Shown here: positions 27,635 through 35,997 of the stretch, in pieces | How the letters are laid out: every line of letters starts with the position of its first letter | Position numbering within the stretch: position 1 is the first letter of the stretch | Source: DP-19 sp036496285 | GTDB lineage: Bacteria > Desulfobacterota > Binatia > UTPRO1 | Reading direction: 5' to 3' | NCBI GenBank assembly: GCA_036496285.1 | Contig: DASXLI010000109.1 | Location: forward strand, 1-64,000 | DNA: 64,000 nucleotides | The notes under the pieces: model-generated | The model's input: only the letters and a program-made list of their open reading frames with translations | Database searches by the model: none | What the model was told of the DNA's origin: nothing | Position numbers and translations under genes: made by a program

Positions 27635-27900
27635 GGCGTCGGCTTCTCCGTCCCGGCGGATGGCGAGCCACCGCTCACCGGGGGGATCAATGCAAGCTCG
27701 TCATTGTCGTGGAGGGGGTCCGCATTGTCAACGTAGACGCGATTCAGCGCCACGCGCAGCGACGCGTCCGCAAGCACCGGATACTGCTCGCGAAGACGCC
27801 CCAGCGCCTCACCGACGGAGGCGCCTTCCGGCAGCTCGAGCCGGCGCTCCGCGCCGCAGCGCTCGCGCAGGTAGGCGAAGAAGAGCACGCGGATCGTCAC
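27625..27900 (-). CDS. moaD: Molybdopterin synthase sulfur carrier subunit with C-terminal tail
   Basis: A 91-residue ubiquitin-fold sulfur carrier. The canonical end is present (DELALIPPVSGG, Gly77-Gly78), but the frame runs on for 13 residues, SPSAGTEKPTPCT, before TGA. MoaD must end in Gly-Gly to be adenylylated and thiocarboxylated, so this product would need cleavage. The tail codons overlap the moaE start region. It starts at a GTG overlapping the moaB stop by 4 nt. Confidence 0.88.
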   Translation of the reverse strand: MTIRVLFFAYLRERCGAERRLELPEGASVGEALGRLREQYPVLADASLRVALNRVYVDNADPLHDNDELALIPPVSGGSPSAGTEKPTPCT

Positions 27901-28412
27901 GCGCGGCTCGAGAGCAGCGCCGCCACGTGGCCGAGCATGGGGAGGACGAGGCGCTCGACCGCCAGGCGGCAGCCGGCGGACGAGCCCGGGAGGAGCGCCA
28001 CGAACGTGGTGCCGATCACCCCGGCCGTGGCCCGGCTGAGGAGGGCGGCGGGGCCGATCTCGGCGAAGCTCAGTGCCCGGAAGGTCTCGCCGAAGCCCGG
28101 GAGCTGGCGGGTCCAGAGCTCGGCGACGCTCTCCACGGTGACGTCCCGAGCCGTGATCCCGGTGCCGCCGCTCACGATCAGGGCCCGGATGGCGGGGTCC
28201 TCGGCCACCCGCACGACGGCCGTCCGGATGGCGACCGGCTCGTCGCGGACGATCGCGTAGGAGGCGATCGGGTGGCCGGCAGCCTCGAGCAGGCCGCGGA
28301 TCAGCCGTCCGCTCGTGTCGTCCTCGGGGGGGCGGGTGTCGCTGACCGTGAGGATGCCGCAGGGGACGTCAGCGGCCGGTAGGGCGCCCTGATGTGCATG
28401 GCGCGGTGCCAT
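27897..28412 (-). CDS. moaB: MoaB/MogA-type molybdopterin adenylyltransferase family protein
   Basis: A 171-residue protein with the MoaB/MogA core: GILTVSDTR near the N-terminus, the pterin-site VSGGTGITARDVT, and GFGETFRALSF. It binds or adenylylates molybdopterin. The motif VTVESVAELW replaces the usual VTPEA. It is the first gene of the moaB-moaD-moaE-ispH operon and follows a structured leader. Confidence 0.88.
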   Translation of the reverse strand: MAPRHAHQGALPAADVPCGILTVSDTRPPEDDTSGRLIRGLLEAAGHPIASYAIVRDEPVAIRTAVVRVAEDPAIRALIVSGGTGITARDVTVESVAELWTRQLPGFGETFRALSFAEIGPAALLSRATAGVIGTTFVALLPGSSAGCRLAVERLVLPMLGHVAALLSSRA

Positions 28413-28531
28413 CGTCTCCCGGGAGTACCGGAGGCCCCAGGCAGGGGCAACGTCAGGTGTTCAGAGCTGGGATGAGCCCCTCTGGGGGTGACGCTTCCGG
28501 GTGCCGTGTCCGAAAGCGCCACCCCTCAGAG
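28413..28531 (-). promoter_or_regulatory. Structured 5' leader of moaB, possible Moco-type riboswitch
   Basis: Read on the minus strand, a long imperfect stem is formed by 28531-28514 (CTCT, GGGGTG, CGCTT blocks) with 28496-28480 (AAGCG, CACCCC, AGAG), enclosing a 17-nt apical part. A second perfect hairpin GCCCC-TGCCT-GGGGC occupies 28448-28434. CTCCGGTACTCCCGGGAG follows, just before the moaB ATG. The hairpin-then-CTCC layout next to a start codon recalls the molybdenum-cofactor riboswitch from memory. I could not align it, so the class is tentative; the stems themselves are seen directly. Confidence 0.4.
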
Positions 28532-28547
28532 AGAAGGAGGATAAGCC

Positions 28548-28673
28548 ATGAGGTACGCAGTGTTCTGGAAAAGGCATCGAGGAATGCCCGAACACACCTC
28601 CCCACGACGCACTCTTTATCTCGCGCCCACCAGGCTATGTAAACAGGACCATTTCCCTACACGCAGTAGATAA
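28548..28673 (+). CDS. Possible 41-residue small ORF antisense to moaB leader
   Basis: A short frame from ATG 28548 to TAA 28673 with a very good Shine-Dalgarno (AAGGAGG, 28534-28540). The peptide is basic, with no recognisable domain (MRYAVFWKRHRGMPEHT at the start). No plus-strand promoter is evident, and the region is better explained as the antisense of a promoter and leader for moaB. Reported because of the ribosome site only. Confidence 0.15.
   Translation: MRYAVFWKRHRGMPEHTSPRRTLYLAPTRLCKQDHFPTRSR
28615..28643 (-). promoter_or_regulatory. Probable promoter of moaB-moaD-moaE-ispH
   Basis: On the minus strand TTTACA (28643-28638) and GATAAA (28620-28615) are separated by exactly 17 nt. 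Transcription from about 28607 would give a leader of about 195 nt containing the stems before moaB. Confidence 0.5.
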
Positions 28674-28705
28674 TTTCCCTAGAGTGATCGCCCTACTCCT
28701 ATAGT
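28651..28705 (-). repeat. Direct repeats and AT-rich operator region upstream of the moaB promoter
   Basis: TAGGGAAAT occurs twice on the minus strand, at 28681-28673 and 28659-28651, 22 nt apart, that is two helical turns and on one face. The nearer copy lies just upstream of the -35 box. Further upstream is CTATAGGAGTAGGG, containing the NarL-like heptamer TACTCCT on the plus strand and a TACT/AGTA inverted repeat (28694-28706). This stretch is markedly AT-rich against the rest of the window. It is placed for an activator; the LuxR-type regulator encoded next door is the obvious candidate. Together with the leader, it fills the 317-nt gap between moaB and the regulator gene. Confidence 0.5.
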
Positions 28706-28729
28706 ACATATATAGCTAAGTAGCTGATT

Positions 28730-29377
28730 TCACTCTGTTGCAGGGGTCAAACCCTCGCGCAGGGCGTACTTCACCAGCTCGGCCGTGCGACGGCAGTGAA
28801 GCTTCTGCATGAGCCGCTCGCGGTGCTGCCCCACGGTCTTGGGGCTGATCTTCAGGGCGGAGGCGATCTCCTTGTAGCTGTTGCCCTCGGCGATGAGCTG
28901 CAGGACCTCGCGCTCGCGCGGGGTCAGCACGGTCAGCTTCTCGGCCTTCGCCACCCGGTTGGTCTCGAGATAGCCCTCGACGATCATCCGCGAGACCGGT
29001 CCGCTGAAGTAGGTGCTGCCGTTCCGCACGTTCTCGAGCGCCGCGATCAATTCGCTGCCGGCTGCGCTTTTGAGGAGATACCCGGCGGCGCCCGACTCGA
29101 GCGCCTGGCGCACGTACGACTCGAGGAGGTGCATCGACAGCACGATGACCTGCGTCCGTGTGAAGCGCTGGCGGATCTGCCGCGTCGCCTCGATGCCGTT
29201 CAGCCCCTTCATGGCGATGTCCATGACGACGACGTCGGGATGGAGCTGCTCGACGAGCGTCACCGCGGTCCGCCCGTCCTCCGCCTCACCGACGACGGTG
29301 AACGCCCCGTGCTTCTCGAGCAGGGTACGCAGCCCCTGTCGGAACAGCGTGTGGTCGTCAACCAGCAGCACGCGCAT
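28730..29377 (-). CDS. NarL/FixJ-family response regulator
   Basis: A 215-residue regulator. The receiver domain has VDDHTLFRQGL, phospho-acceptor Asp in DVVVMDIAMKGL and Lys in GYLLKSAAG. The C-terminal LuxR-type HTH (LTPREREVLQLIAEG, ISPKTVGQHRERLMQKL) is complete. It is encoded just downstream of, and overlapping by 20 nt, a HisKA_3 kinase that is its likely partner. It may act on the repeat region just past its own stop, upstream of moaB (inference). Confidence 0.93.
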   Translation of the reverse strand: MRVLLVDDHTLFRQGLRTLLEKHGAFTVVGEAEDGRTAVTLVEQLHPDVVVMDIAMKGLNGIEATRQIRQRFTRTQVIVLSMHLLESYVRQALESGAAGYLLKSAAGSELIAALENVRNGSTYFSGPVSRMIVEGYLETNRVAKAEKLTVLTPREREVLQLIAEGNSYKEIASALKISPKTVGQHRERLMQKLHCRRTAELVKYALREGLTPATE

Positions 29378-31178
29378 CGGCGGTCTCCAACGGACAGGTT
29401 ACAGTGAGTTGGCTGCCCTTGCCGACGCGCGAGCGCAATTCCAGCCGGCCGTGCAGATGATCCATGCGCTCGCGCATGCTGGCGAGGCCGAGCCCGGCGC
29501 GCCGCTCCGATGCGACGCGCGCGGCGTCGAAGCCGCAGCCGTCGTCGTGCACGTCGAGACGCACCGTGGCGCCCGAGAGCCCGAGACGGACCTGCACCCG
29601 ATTCGCGCGCGCGTGCTTCACGACGTTGGTGAGCGCTTCCTGCGCGATGCGGTAGATGGCCAGCGCGAGATCGGGATCGAGGGGCACCGGCGGCCCGCTC
29701 ACCCGGTAGTCCACGGCGAGGCGGCCGCCCGTGAAGTAGGTCTCGATCATCCACTTCAAGCTTTCCGCGAGGCCGAGGTGCTCGAGCATCGGCGGGCGGA
29801 GCCCGTAGGCGAGCTCACGGATCTTCTCGATGATACCCGTGAGGAGCGTCTCGGTCTCCGCGACCTTCGCGCCGAGCACGGCCTCGGCGCCGCGCTCCTT
29901 CAGCAATTGTAGATTGATGAGGATCGCGGAGAGCGTCGGGCCCATCTCGTCGTGCAGCTCGTGGGCGATGCGCTTCCGCTCGCCCTCGAGCACGGAGTAC
30001 TGCTGGGAGTAGAGCTGGCGGAGCAGCTGGCGCTGATCGCGCAGCTCCTCGAACATGCGCGCGTTGCGGATGGCGATGCTCGCCTGGTAGCCGAGCTGCA
30101 TCAGCGTCCGGCGGTCGTGATCGGAGAACACGCGCGGCCGCTTGCTCGAGACGTTGAGCGTCCCGATCACGCCGCCGTCGCCGCGCAGCGGCACGATCAT
30201 CAGGCCGCGGACATCGTCGGTCTCCCGCAGGCGCCGCAGCAGCGGGCGGCGGTCGGTCGCCGCGTCGCGGCAGCGGACGGACTTTCCGGTGCGCACGGCG
30301 ATCTCCGCCAGGCTGCCGGCGATCGGGAAGCGCAGGCCGCGGATGTCCTTCGCGTAGTCGAGGCGGCTGGTACTGGCGATCTCGAACTCGCTCCCGTCGC
30401 GGCTCGTCAGCATCACGAGCGCACCGCGCGCGCGGGTGAGACGCTGTGCCGCCGCGGTCACCATGTCGAGCACCGCGTGGAGATCGAGGTTGGCGCTGAG
30501 CGCGTCCGCGATGCGGCGCAGGAAGCGCGTCTCGGACCGGCTCTTCCGCCGCGTCTCGCGCATCTCCAGGGTGCGCAGCGCCGCGCCGAGCTGGCGCCCG
30601 ACGGTTTCGAGGAAGCCGATCTGCGCCGCGGGCGGGCGGGTGAGGTGGCGGAAGCCGACACCCATGACGCCGATGACCTGCCGTCCCGCGCGGATCGGCA
30701 CGAACGTCCCGGCACCGAAACGGCGCAGGAGCGTGCCCGGCCAAGGGCGCAAGGTTGCCTCGGGATGCCCCGCGCGCACCATGCGCCGGTGGCGGCGCAC
30801 GACCTCGTTGCCGACGAGCGACTCGACCGGCACGCGCCGGAGCCTCGTGCGCATGTGCTTCGACAAGCCGACCGCGGCCTTCAGATCGAGCCAGCGCCCG
30901 GTCGGATCGAGGAGGCGGATCGTCAGCGCCGCGGCATCGAGCGCCGTGGCGAGCTCGGTCGCGAGGCGGCCGAGTGCCCGCGCGCCGAGCCGCGACTCGC
31001 CGACGATGCGCAGGAGGGCCGACGATGCGCCGAGCGTCTCCCGCGCGTCCAAGGCTCGTCGGCGTCCGGCAACCGGTGTCGCACGCTTGCGTCCGCCGGC
31101 CGGCGGGACCGCACCCGCACGCAAGGGGCGAGCACGACGCACGACCGCGTCGCGCCCGACGTTGGTTACGGCTGGCAC
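29358..31178 (-). CDS. GAF-domain sensor histidine kinase (NarX/DesK-type HisKA_3)
   Basis: A 606-residue soluble kinase. Two GAF-type sensor regions lie at about residues 65-200 and 215-370. A HisKA_3 dimerisation domain follows with the phospho-His in RIAHELHDEMGPTLSAI, and a HATPase_c with NVVKHARA and DDGCGFD completes it. No membrane segment is seen, so it probably senses a cytosolic or diffusible signal. The GTG at 31178 follows a TTGACA-containing promoter so closely that the mRNA may lack a leader. It forms an operon with the response regulator. Confidence 0.9.
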   Translation of the reverse strand: MPAVTNVGRDAVVRRARPLRAGAVPPAGGRKRATPVAGRRRALDARETLGASSALLRIVGESRLGARALGRLATELATALDAAALTIRLLDPTGRWLDLKAAVGLSKHMRTRLRRVPVESLVGNEVVRRHRRMVRAGHPEATLRPWPGTLLRRFGAGTFVPIRAGRQVIGVMGVGFRHLTRPPAAQIGFLETVGRQLGAALRTLEMRETRRKSRSETRFLRRIADALSANLDLHAVLDMVTAAAQRLTRARGALVMLTSRDGSEFEIASTSRLDYAKDIRGLRFPIAGSLAEIAVRTGKSVRCRDAATDRRPLLRRLRETDDVRGLMIVPLRGDGGVIGTLNVSSKRPRVFSDHDRRTLMQLGYQASIAIRNARMFEELRDQRQLLRQLYSQQYSVLEGERKRIAHELHDEMGPTLSAILINLQLLKERGAEAVLGAKVAETETLLTGIIEKIRELAYGLRPPMLEHLGLAESLKWMIETYFTGGRLAVDYRVSGPPVPLDPDLALAIYRIAQEALTNVVKHARANRVQVRLGLSGATVRLDVHDDGCGFDAARVASERRAGLGLASMRERMDHLHGRLELRSRVGKGSQLTVTCPLETADARAAG

Positions 31179-31185
31179 CGTCGCG

Positions 31186-31215
31186 ACGCTACTGCCGTTG
31201 CTTTCGAGGTGTCAA
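31186..31215 (-). promoter_or_regulatory. Probable promoter of the two-component operon, near-leaderless
   Basis: On the minus strand TTGACA (31215-31210) and TAGCGT (31191-31186) are 18 nt apart. The -10 ends 7 nt before the kinase GTG, so transcription would start at or next to the start codon. Confidence 0.4.
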
Positions 31216-31251
31216 GTTTCGCCCGCGTGGCGGGACGCCATGGCGGGCGCC

Positions 31252-32187
31252 TCATGACGCGGCGAGCGACTGCACGGCGTCCGTGCCGAACGCCGGGCCA
31301 CCGGCCGCGGGCTGCACCAGGCGGGCGAGGAGCTCCGTGCTGTCGACCAGGCGAGGACCCGGACGGTTGAAGTAGGCATTGCCGTCGACGACGCTGGCGC
31401 GCCCGGCACGCACCGCGGGCAGCGCGCGCCACTCCGGGCGCGCGAGGAGCGTGGGGAGCTCGCGCCGGGTCTGCGCGATCGTGAAGCCGCACGGCATGAG
31501 CACGACGACCTCGGGAGCCGCGGCGACGAGCGCAGGCCACGAGGTCGTCGTGCTGTGCGCACCCGCCGCCGCGAACGGATACGCGCCGCCGGCGATCTCG
31601 ATCATCTCCGGGATCCAGTTTGCCGCCGTCATGGGCGGATCGAGCCACTCGACGCAGGCGACGACCGGCCGCGGCAGCCCCGCGGTCCGCGCGCGCACCG
31701 CCGCGAGCCGCTCCCGCGTCTCGTCGATGAGCACCCGCGCGCGGCTGTCGCGGCCGAGCGCGGCGCCGACCCGGGCGAAGTCCGCCCACACGTCGTCGAG
31801 CATGCGCGGCGTGAGCGACACGATGAGCGGCGCGCGGTCGAGTGCCCGGCGGGCCGCCTCCTCCACCTCGGCGAACGAGACGGCGCAGACCTCGCATTGC
31901 TGCTGCGTGACGATCACGTCCGGCGCGAGCGCGCGCAGCCGCTCGACGTCGACCTCATAGACGCTCAGCCCCTGCGTGACGAGCGCGCGCACGTCGCGGT
32001 CGATCGCGGCGCTCGTCGCGTCGACCCGGATCTTCGGACGGGTCAACGTGGGCAGGCCGCGCACCTCGGGCGGATGATCGCACTCGTGCGACACCCCGAC
32101 GAGCTGGGCCCCGGCGCCGAGCGCGCAGACGATCTCCGTCGCGCTCGGCAGGAGCGAGACGATGCGCGGCCCGGAGTCCGTCGGCAT
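31252..32187 (-). CDS. BtuF-like cobalamin-binding protein, no signal peptide
   Basis: A 311-residue protein of the TroA/BtuF helical-backbone binding-protein family: RIVSLLPSATEIVCALG at the N-terminus, GVSHECDHPPEV, PDVIVTQQQCEVC, and a C-terminal NRPGPRLVDSTELLARL. Family members deliver cobalamin or iron chelates to ABC importers. This one has no signal peptide or lipobox, so it may work in the cytosol, or the true start is missed. No permease is encoded nearby. It ends 73 nt before the kinase gene start region and follows a small zinc-ribbon gene. Confidence 0.82.
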   Translation of the reverse strand: MPTDSGPRIVSLLPSATEIVCALGAGAQLVGVSHECDHPPEVRGLPTLTRPKIRVDATSAAIDRDVRALVTQGLSVYEVDVERLRALAPDVIVTQQQCEVCAVSFAEVEEAARRALDRAPLIVSLTPRMLDDVWADFARVGAALGRDSRARVLIDETRERLAAVRARTAGLPRPVVACVEWLDPPMTAANWIPEMIEIAGGAYPFAAAGAHSTTTSWPALVAAAPEVVVLMPCGFTIAQTRRELPTLLARPEWRALPAVRAGRASVVDGNAYFNRPGPRLVDSTELLARLVQPAAGGPAFGTDAVQSLAAS

Positions 32188-32189
32188 GA

Positions 32190-32405
32190 TCAGACGCGAA
32201 GGCTCACCGGCGGCGGACGCTCGATCTTGGTCCCGCAGGTGGCCGAGCAGCGCGTGCAGACGTACTCGAACTTGTCGCCCTCGGGGAGCACGAGAAGGAG
32301 CCGCTTGCGCACCGGCACGGCCTCGGCGCAGCGCGGGCAGCGCAGGAGCGTCGCCTCGAGGTCGCGGAACTGGCGGCGCGGGTCGTCGCCCGACGGATGG
32401 CGCAT
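32190..32405 (-). CDS. Small zinc-ribbon protein
   Basis: A 71-residue protein with two CxxC pairs (LRCPRC at about residue 22, and YVCTRC at about 49) typical of a zinc ribbon. A further Cys sits three residues after the second pair. Such proteins bind nucleic acid or act as adaptors, but nothing more specific can be said. It ends 2 nt before the cobalamin-binding gene and is divergent from miaB. Confidence 0.6.
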   Translation of the reverse strand: MRHPSGDDPRRQFRDLEATLLRCPRCAEAVPVRKRLLLVLPEGDKFEYVCTRCSATCGTKIERPPPVSLRV

Positions 32406-32455
32406 GCCTCCCCTCTAGCACATGCGCGGCGGCGGCGCGTCGCAGGGGCGGTTCG

Positions 32456-32484
32456 TTGCCGGCGACACCGGGCATCGTTATGAT
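32456..32484 (+). promoter_or_regulatory. Probable promoter of miaB, near-leaderless
   Basis: TTGCCG (32456-32461) and TATGAT (32479-32484) are 17 nt apart. The -10 box ends 8 nt before the miaB GTG, so the transcript would begin at or within 2 nt of the start codon, and no Shine-Dalgarno is present. Confidence 0.55.
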
Positions 32485-32492
32485 CCCCGGCC

Positions 32493-33845
<1,353 letters not shown>

Positions 33846-34002
33846 GCGCGCCGGCGCGCGCCTAACCGCCCCCGGGCGCCCTTGCGCGCCCTTCCGACGG
33901 ATGTGCGGGGGCGAACGCGCGATTGGTTGCCCACGTTGCCGCGCGGCGTAGCGTGAGGGTAGCGGCGCCGCGCGTCGCAAACCCGACAGGAGGTGCATAT
34001 CC

Positions 34003-34467
34003 ATGAAGAGACTCTCGACCCGTTTCGCCCTCGTCGTCTTGCTGGGCGGGTTCGTTGCCTGCGTCCCGGACGCGGGCGCGCGCATGCTGCAGCCCGTGGC
34101 AAAGACCGCCAAGCAGCCGGCCGCGTCCGCCCAGCAGGTGGAGACCCGCATCAAGACCCTGCACTCCCAGCTGCGCATCACGCCGGCGCAGGAGCCGGCC
34201 TTCCAGAGCGTCGCGCAGGTCATGCGGGAGAACGAGAGCACGCTGAAACCGCTGCGCGAGCAGAAGGCCGATGCGGTCGAGTCGGCTACCGCGGTCGATC
34301 AGCTGAACTCGTACGCGGCGCTGGTCGACGCGCACGCCGCGGGCGTGCACAAGTTCGTGCCCGCGTTCCAGACGCTGTACGACAGCCTCTCGCCGGATCA
34401 GAAGAAGGCCGCCGACAAGGCCTTCCGCGAGCGGGCGCGTGAGGCGTCGAAGCGGGGGAAGCTATGA
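34003..34467 (+). CDS. Spy/LTXXQ-like periplasmic protein
   Basis: A 154-residue secreted protein with a signal peptide ending near ACVPDAGAR. An all-helical body carries the LTxxQ-like RITPAQEPAFQ repeat and a second SPDQKKAADKAF. Spy/CpxP-type proteins are periplasmic chaperones or stress regulators. A good AGGAGG site precedes the ATG. It overlaps a second small secreted protein gene by 4 nt (ATGA). Confidence 0.75.
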   Translation: MKRLSTRFALVVLLGGFVACVPDAGARMLQPVAKTAKQPAASAQQVETRIKTLHSQLRITPAQEPAFQSVAQVMRENESTLKPLREQKADAVESATAVDQLNSYAALVDAHAAGVHKFVPAFQTLYDSLSPDQKKAADKAFRERAREASKRGKL

Positions 34468-34733
34468 GACACCGCAGGTTCGCCACTGCGCTCGCCGGCC
34501 TGGCGCTGTGCGCGCTCATGGTCGGACCGGCGCGCGCCGATGACCACGACCACTGGCGCCACGGCCATCGGCGGTACGAGCATCACGGGACCGTGCACGC
34601 GTACCGGCCTTACTACTATCGCTCGTATCGCTACGAGCCGGGCGGTTACTACTACACGCCGCCGCCCCTCTACGTGGAGCCGCCGCCACCGTCCTTCGGG
34701 CTGAACCTCGTCTTCCCGTTCCACTTCCACTGA
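34464..34733 (+). CDS. Small secreted His/Tyr/Pro-rich protein
   Basis: An 89-residue protein with a signal peptide (LAGLALCALMVGPARA). The mature part is dominated by His, Tyr, Arg and Pro (DDHDHWRHGHRRYEHH, then YYYRSYRYEPGGYYY). Such composition suggests metal binding or surface structure, but no family is recognised. It is coupled to the Spy-like gene. Its last 64 nt overlap the 3' end of the convergent hydrolase gene. Confidence 0.65.
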   Translation: MRHRRFATALAGLALCALMVGPARADDHDHWRHGHRRYEHHGTVHAYRPYYYRSYRYEPGGYYYTPPPLYVEPPPPSFGLNLVFPFHFH

Positions 34734-35482
34734 TCCAGGAACCCGCCTACCAGGCGGGCAAACCCCTCGGGATCCTCGAGGAAGATGGCGTGGCCGCGCT
34801 CGGGAACGATCTCCAGACGCGGATTCGCGACGCGACGGCTGACGATCACCGAGCCGCCCACGCCGAGGAAGTCCTTCTCGCCCACGATGATGAGGGTCGG
34901 CGCGACGATGCGGTGCACCTCGGGGGTGAGCGGCTCGGGGTGCAACGACGCCATGGCACGTGCGACACGGGCGTAGCCCGGCCCGTCGGGCTCGAGCGCG
35001 GACGGGTCGCGCGTCCCCATGCGCCGCAGTATCGCGGCGCCGCCCTCGCGCTCGCCGGTCTCGGCGAGGGCTTCGTAGTAGGCGACCGCCCGCGCGTTGC
35101 ATTCGCTCGCGGTGCCGACGAGGAGCAGGCTGCACACCGCCTCGGGGTGCTCGATCGCGAAGCGCATCGCAACCACCCCGCCCGCGGAGTGGCCGAGCAC
35201 GTGCACCGGCCGGCCGTCACTCACCGCCGCGACCACGGCGGCGAGATCTTCGCCGAGCGCCGCGACGGTGCACGGCGCGTCAGGCGAGTCGGAGCGGCCA
35301 TGCGCCCGCATGTCCCAGGTGACGACGCGATAGCGCGGTGCGAGCGCCGCGACGAGCGCGCTCCATGTCGCGCCCGACGAGCCGAGACCATGCGTCAGCA
35401 CCACGGTCTCCGTTCCGGCCCCGGCGACGTCGCAGTGCAGTGCGAAGCTCCCTTGCGCGGAGCCGCTTCGCTGGACGCGCAT
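34670..35482 (-). CDS. Alpha/beta-fold hydrolase
   Basis: A 270-residue hydrolase with LTHGLGSSG (oxyanion region), nucleophile Ser in LGHSAGG, Asp in VGEKDFLG and His in PERGHAIF. It looks like an esterase or the enol-lactonase/3-oxoadipate lactonase branch, but the substrate is unknown. The last about 20 residues (FSPKDGGGGST) are encoded antisense to the secreted His-rich protein. It follows the JAMM protease gene by 20 nt on the same strand. Confidence 0.85.
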   Translation of the reverse strand: MRVQRSGSAQGSFALHCDVAGAGTETVVLTHGLGSSGATWSALVAALAPRYRVVTWDMRAHGRSDSPDAPCTVAALGEDLAAVVAAVSDGRPVHVLGHSAGGVVAMRFAIEHPEAVCSLLLVGTASECNARAVAYYEALAETGEREGGAAILRRMGTRDPSALEPDGPGYARVARAMASLHPEPLTPEVHRIVAPTLIIVGEKDFLGVGGSVIVSRRVANPRLEIVPERGHAIFLEDPEGFARLVGGFLDQWKWNGKTRFSPKDGGGGST

Positions 35483-35502
35483 CGCCCTCGCCCCGGGCGG
35501 GG

Positions 35503-35979
35503 TCACGCGGCCCGGACGCGCAGCTCGCGCTCGAGGAAGTCGCGCGCGGCCTCGTCCCACGCATACGCCTTCGTGTCGCGCAGCGTCTGGTCGTAGACCG
35601 AGAGGACGGCGTAGGCGACGCCGGGATAGGCCGGCTCGGCCTCGCCCCCCTCGCCCCAGAGCGCCCGTACCTTGTCGGTCGGCGAGAAGTACGCGCCGTG
35701 GCTCGGGTGGGAGTGGTAGAAGAGGACGATGCGCCAGCCGGCGCGATCGCCGGCGCGGTTCACCTCGAGCAGCTCCCGCGGCTCCATCTGGTAGGCGGTG
35801 CGCGCGTCGCGTGGGTGGGCAACCGGGTCCGCCGCGTGCAGGCGGTTCTGGATGTTGGTCATCCGCCGCACGACCTGTCCCTCCGGGCCGGCGAGCAGCG
35901 CCCCGCAACACTCCTCCGGGAACGCTTCCTCGGCGTGCTCGCGCATCGCCGCCATCGCTTTCGCGTCGACCTCGATCAT
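35503..35979 (-). CDS. JAMM/MPN+ metalloprotease (M67)
   Basis: A 158-residue stand-alone MPN+ domain with the full JAMM zinc site: Glu22/23 in PEECCG, then H89-S-H91-P and S99-x-x-D102 in YHSHPSHGAYFSPTD. Bacterial members of this class trim C-terminal extensions from ubiquitin-fold sulfur carriers (for example QbsD, Mec+). No carrier lies beside it, but MoaD in this window has such an extension. It lies between the PanE-like reductase and the hydrolase on the minus strand. Confidence 0.9.
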   Translation of the reverse strand: MIEVDAKAMAAMREHAEEAFPEECCGALLAGPEGQVVRRMTNIQNRLHAADPVAHPRDARTAYQMEPRELLEVNRAGDRAGWRIVLFYHSHPSHGAYFSPTDKVRALWGEGGEAEPAYPGVAYAVLSVYDQTLRDTKAYAWDEAARDFLERELRVRAA

Positions 35980-35997
35980 TTCAACAATGGCTCCGTA

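Noticed and set aside
28548..28673. Toxin-antitoxin or leader-peptide reading of the 41-codon frame
   Set aside because: No partner gene, no plus-strand promoter, and the region is explained as promoter and leader on the other strand; kept only as a low-confidence feature.
34464..34733. Amyloid or spider-silk-like repeat protein
   Set aside because: Composition is His/Tyr-rich but no true repeat unit can be defined.
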